Source of the DNA: Monoraphidium neglectum
Taxonomy: Eukaryota > Chlorophyta > Chlorophyceae > Sphaeropleales > Selenastraceae
DNA length: 12,242 bases
Direction of reading: 5' to 3'
Assembly: GCF_000611645.1 (NCBI RefSeq)
Contig: NW_014012963.1
Span: forward strand, 1,941-14,182
The notes under the pieces were generated by a model. It was not told the DNA's origin. It did no database searches and was given only the letters and a program-made list of their open reading frames with translations. Positions 8,943-12,242 of this stretch are shown here, piece after piece. The position numbers were made by a program, and so were the translations under genes. Position 1 is the stretch's first letter; every line of letters begins with the position of its first letter.

Positions 8943-9266
8943 ACCCTCAGTAACATGCAACTTCCATTTCAAGCGTACGCGTTCCATCCCGCACGAGGCC
9001 ACGAGTCACTACTGTTGACAAATCGTGTGTTTGATCTGGCGGGCGTCGTCACACGGTGCACTATGATCCCTGATGCTGATTATGTTTGCAGTCATTGTTG
9101 CACCGCGAACATCGGATTGTATAGAGCGTGGACAAGTAGCCACCCCTGGTGAAGCATGCAAGGCTCCCAGAGCCTTGCGCGTGGAGCGCGCTTGCACCGC
9201 TGTGCAAGAGTATTGAGAGCACCAGTAGTCCAAGGTATGTGCTGCCGTGCAACCGGACTTTGATGA
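8943..9266. promoter_or_regulatory. Divergent spacer, putative bidirectional promoter
   Basis: About 324 bp lie between the chosen starts of the minus-strand peptidase gene (8942) and the plus-strand transporter gene (9267). Both promoters and both 5' UTRs must fit here unless the real first exons lie elsewhere. The region is noticeably less GC-rich than the exons around it. I can see no clear TATA box or other named element. The call rests on the head-to-head gene order alone. Confidence 0.5.
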
Positions 9267-10271
9267 ATGCTGTGCTGGCTTTGCCGTCGAACCCCGGCTG
9301 GTGTTTCGTGGCCAGCGGTGGCGAACAGCGTTCATCCCGGGGCCTACTGTGTCCTAAGATGCTGCCTGCACGGTTTTGCGCTGCGCGCAGGCCGCACAAG
9401 GGCCCCAGTTCCGGGCCGCCTGGGGCAGCGCGGCGGCAACATCGTCGCAGCTGCCGCATCGCCTAGCTGGAGTGAGGAGGACGGCGGCAGCGGCGCCTCC
9501 CCGGACCCCTACACAAGCGGCAGCAACAGCGACAGCGACACGGCGTCGGCCAGCGGCGGGGATGGCCTGCTCGGCCTGCCGCTGCTCGTGGCCAGCCGGC
9601 TGTCGCACATCAACAAACAATACATTAAGGTCAGGCGTGCGTGATTACATACGTCGGGGCTGGGGCTGGGACGCGGCCGCTAGCAAAAGCACGACAGCAG
9701 CCATGGCGATGGCACTCATTGCAGGCGCCCGCGCACCTGCATGGGCAGCAGCTAGCCTCGCTGCGCCATGATCGGGTGATTGACCCCTTCCCCCCCCCCC
9801 CCAAAAAAACCCCACTCACCCTACAGATGCGGCGGCGGCGGAAATGGTGGTCGAAACTGGGCGGATACCCCAAGGTGCGGCCAGCCCCGCCGTCCGCATG
9901 CCGGCATACATCCAAACCGCGAAATCCCGTCCGCGCCGCGCGCCGCACGCGCGCAGATACAAGCAGCCCGCCGCGCACGAAAAGCACCTGCACGCCGCGG
10001 CCCCGCCACCTCGCCCCCTCGGCCGCGCCGCCCCCAGGTCCCCAGCGACAGAATGGACCACCTGCCTGAGCCGGCGATCGAGCTGTGGCACAAGGTCCTG
10101 CCCCTCGGCCTCATCTTTTTCGCGGCCAGCTTCAACCTGACGGTGCTGCAGTCCCTCAAGGACTCCATCGTGGTTGTCGCCAGCGGCGCGGAGACGCTGC
10201 CGTTTTTGATGTCGCTGTGCGTGCTGCCGATGTCGGTGGCGTTCTTCGTCGCTTATGGGAGCATGGTGAGC

Positions 10272-10302
<31 letters not shown>

Positions 10303-11980
10303 TGTGTACGTACGTGTGTACGTACACGTGTGTACGTACGTGTGTACGTACACGTGTGTGCGTGTGCGTGATGTTGGTGGCATTCTCCTTGGCGTATGGC
10401 AGCATGGAGGGTGGAGCAAGATAAGGATAGGATAGGATAGGGTGGGATAGGATTGGGTCGTTGCAGCGCCCCGCGGCCGCCCGCTTTTGGAAGCATCCAG
10501 GCTCGTGGCAAGCGGCGGGGGGGCCGGGCGGCGGCAGCCGTGGCGGCTGCTGCTGGCTGTCGCGCGGCTGACGTGGCTGGCGCCCTCACGTGAAGAGCGG
10601 CAGTGGTGGCGATCGCTCCCGGCAGCGTGGGCGGCTGGCTGCGCTGCGTGGCCGGGGGGGTGTTGCCCAGTCGGCCGCTGGCGCCGCCGCGGGCGGCTCC
10701 GACGCCCGGCGTGGCGGTTGGGGGCCCGGGAGGAGGCACGGCGGCGGGGGCCCGGCCCGAAACACTACGGCAAGGCTTAAAGAGCAGCGGCGCGCAGCGG
10801 CCGCACCAACGCGGCGACCCTCTCCCCGCCCAGCCGGGCGGCACCCGTCGGTCCGCTCCCCTTCCAACGCCTGCGCCCCCGCGCCCCCCCCCCCCGGCCG
10901 CCCCCAGGTGTCCCGCCTGCCGGAGCGGTCTGTGTTCTACGCCGCCGTTGCGCCCCTCCTCGCCTTCTACGCGCTGTTCGCAGCCGTCATCTACCCCGCC
11001 GCGCCCGCCCTGCACCTCGACGCCGCCGCGATGCTGGGCGCGGTTCCCACCGGGCTTCACGGTTTAGTCAAGGTGGTCTCCAACTGGACGTATTCGCTGT
11101 TTTTCTGCTTTGCGGAGCTCTGGGGCAGCGTCGTCATCAGCGTGCTGTTCTGGTGGGTGCGGCCCCACGCCAATTGCGGTCCCCACCCCACCCGCGCACG
11201 CGGGCGGGACCCTTGCCGCCCCGTCCGCCGGTGGGCCGCACGGGGCGCCGTGGGCGCTGCTGCGGCGCGGCGCGTCGGGGGTCATGCAGCCGTCGTAATC
11301 GTAGTGTGTGCGTGTCCGCGCCGCATGCCGAGAACGTCTCTTGCGCTCGGCCGCAAGCACGCATTCGGGCCCGGCCGCCGCCGCTAGCGCCACCAGCGAC
11401 CAGCAACCCGCGGCCAACACAATCAGGCGAATTTCATTTGATTACCTCTCAATTGCAATCGATTTCAGGTCCCTGGCCAACGAGACTGTGACAGTGGATG
11501 AGGCAAAGGCGGTGTACCCCTTTATGGCAATCGGCGCCAACATTGCCCTGGTGTGTGTGTGGCGGAGGTGATGGGCTGGGATTCGGTAGCCCCGTGGGGT
11601 GGGGGGCCGCCCGGGAAGAGCATCGAGCCGAGGGGGCTACCCCGGCCGGCGCTGTTGTGGCCTGCGGCGGCGAGCAGCGGCTTCGCCGCAGCGGCCCGCT
11701 TGCGTCCCAACTGGAGGCGTGGCAGCCAGGCCACGCCCAGCACGCCGCGAGGCCGGCCGCGCCTGCAGCCCGGCCGCGCCGCAGCTCCCTACCAACTGGC
11801 CGCGCAAACGAGCGAGCGACCGACCGACGCCCCCTGTCCTCGCCCTTTCGCCCCCAGGTCGCGGCGGGCTGCTTCATCCGCGCAGTGAACGCGGCCCTGC
11901 CCCCGGGCAGCCAGCTGCTCGGCCTGCGGGTCCTGGTCGGGACGGTGCTTGTCATGAGCGCCGGCATGTTTGCAGCCAAG
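9267..11980 (+). CDS. NTT: ATP/ADP-type nucleotide transporter (NTT/TLC family), 3' truncated by window
   Basis: Exons: 9267-9629, 9827-9874, 10038-10265, 10908-11152, 11469-11550, 11858-11980. That is 363 codons, after which the gene continues past the edge from a donor at 11981. The family swaps ATP for ADP (or moves other nucleotides) across plastid envelopes and in intracellular bacteria. The N-terminal 110 or so residues are low in acids at first, then Ser/Gly-rich, as in a plastid transit region. Next come RRRRKWW and six likely membrane segments: KVLPLGLIFFAASFNLTV, LPFLMSLCVLPMSVAFFVAY, VFYAAVAPLLAFYALFAAVI, YSLFFCFAELWGSVVISVLF, YPFMAIGANIALVAAGCFI and LRVLVGTVLVMSAGMFAA. LKDSIVVV, FAELWGSVVISVLFW and TVDEAKAVYPF match plant NTT1 in order. 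Lys178 and Glu283 correspond to Lys155 and Glu245, known to be important in Arabidopsis NTT1. An in-frame stop lies just before the ATG at 9267, so that is the earliest start in this exon, but an upstream exon is possible. The second half of the transporter lies outside the window. Confidence 0.87.
9790..9809 (+). repeat. C13-A7 homopolymer run in NTT intron 1
   Basis: Thirteen C residues are followed directly by seven A residues, about 17 bp before the acceptor AG at 9825-9826. The C run can serve as the pyrimidine tract of that acceptor. Similar long C or G runs occur near other acceptors (10884-10895 before exon 4 of this gene; nine G at 8311-8319, which are C on the coding strand of MIP intron 1). 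Confidence 0.8.
10270..10370. repeat. 101-bp alternating purine-pyrimidine tract at an NTT splice donor
   Basis: From 10270 to 10370 every base alternates purine and pyrimidine without a break. It runs (GC)n, then (GT)n, then a GTAC/GTGT mosaic containing a 26-bp unit repeated in tandem at 10302-10327 and 10328-10353. Such sequence is the classic Z-DNA former and is also rich in self-complementary GTAC and CGCG. It starts five bases into the intron after the exon ending at 10265, so it abuts the GTGAG donor. Confidence 0.92.
10371..10406 (+). repeat. Diverged in-frame copy of NTT exon 3 end inside intron 3
   Basis: These 36 bases match the last 36 bases of exon 3 (10230-10265) at 29 positions with no gaps. 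They read MLVAFSLAYGSM against the exon's MSVAFFVAYGSM. Both copies are in the same frame, 141 bp apart, and the frame between them is open. The base after the copied ATG is G followed by A, so the donor GT of the original is lost in the copy. It looks like a decaying partial exon duplication flanking the alternating repeat. Confidence 0.85.
10421..10457 (+). repeat. GATAG-type pentanucleotide microsatellite in NTT intron 3
   Basis: The run ATAAGGATAGGATAGGATAG continues, less regularly, as GGTGGGATAGGATTGGG. It follows closely after the exon copy in the same 642-bp intron. It is purine-rich on the coding strand, and no function is visible. Confidence 0.8.
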
Positions 11981-12242
11981 GTGCGATCCCGCGGCTTGCA
12001 TGATCTCGCGCCGCGATCTGGGGCGACCTGGGGCGACTTGCTTCGACAGTTGGCCTCTGCTCTGCATAGTTTCAGCTCCGGCTCTGCTCGCTCGCTGTCG
12101 CTGCCTGGCCTGCCGCTTCTGGAATTCCTACGGACGGTCTAGCTTTGCTGACTAGGCGGTTGGCTGCATCGTTCTGAAACAGCCAGCCTTCCATCTGGCT
12201 GCCACCGCGCCCGAGCGCCGCCGCCCCGCCCCTCCTCATTAC
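11981..12242 (+). other. Start of NTT intron 6, running to the window edge
   Basis: The donor GTGCGA follows the AAG codon ending at 11980. I see no further exon with NTT resemblance before the edge; the open frame that continues to a stop at 12140-12142 has no membrane segment or family motif. The last 30 or so bases are pyrimidine-rich (CCGCCCCGCCCCTCCTCATTAC) and could be the tract of an acceptor just past the edge. A 10-bp unit, TGGGGCGACC/TGGGGCGACT, is repeated in tandem near 12017-12038. Confidence 0.55.

Noticed and set aside
9816..11060. A 414-aa minus-strand open frame opposite the NTT gene
   Set aside because: It spans NTT introns and exons alike, encodes His-Thr runs from the GT repeat and shows no family motif.
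12000..12242. Possible seventh NTT exon before the window edge
   Set aside because: No frame shows a membrane segment or NTT motif; the stretch reads as intron.

Overview
This window looks like nuclear DNA of a eukaryote, most probably a chlorophyte green alga. It is very GC-rich in the coding parts. It has dense short introns, mostly 160-330 bp, with GT-AG ends and a strong preference for GTG at the 5' splice site. Proteins carry Gly, Ala and Gln runs, and the gene content (intraflagellar-transport dynein, mitochondrial peptidase, plastid-type nucleotide transporter) fits a plastid-bearing protist with cilium genes. The species cannot be named from the sequence alone. No rRNA, tRNA, CRISPR array, transposon or prokaryotic operon was seen.

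Layout. 1-706 holds no gene I can support. 707-4623 (+) is a nine-exon gene for a WD40-repeat protein matching the dynein-2 (retrograde IFT) intermediate chain WDR34/DYNC2I2, called FAP133 in Chlamydomonas. 4624-4940 is the short spacer between two convergent genes. 4941-8942 (-) is a five-exon gene for an M3-family metallopeptidase of the mitochondrial intermediate peptidase (MIP/Oct1) type, with an Arg/Ser-rich presequence. 8943-9266 is a short divergent spacer, probably a shared promoter region. 9267-11980 (+) is the 5' part (six exons) of a nucleotide transporter of the ATP/ADP (TLC/NTT) family, which runs off the right edge.

I built the exon models by hand, from GT-AG sites, phase agreement across every junction and family resemblance. 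All junctions keep frame: the WDR34 model is 642 aa, the MIP model is 1011 aa, and the NTT model gives 363 codons before the edge. First exons and start codons are the least certain parts.

The three genes share no obvious pathway; they act in cilium, mitochondrion and plastid envelope respectively. The most interesting signals are non-coding or low-complexity. They are an in-frame, diverged copy of the end of an NTT exon inside the following intron, next to a 101-bp perfectly alternating purine-pyrimidine tract; a second exon-end/donor copy in a WDR34 intron, beside a plant-type telomere motif; a Gln-rich insertion that splits the zinc site of the peptidase; and a stop-free intron of 3n length in the same gene.
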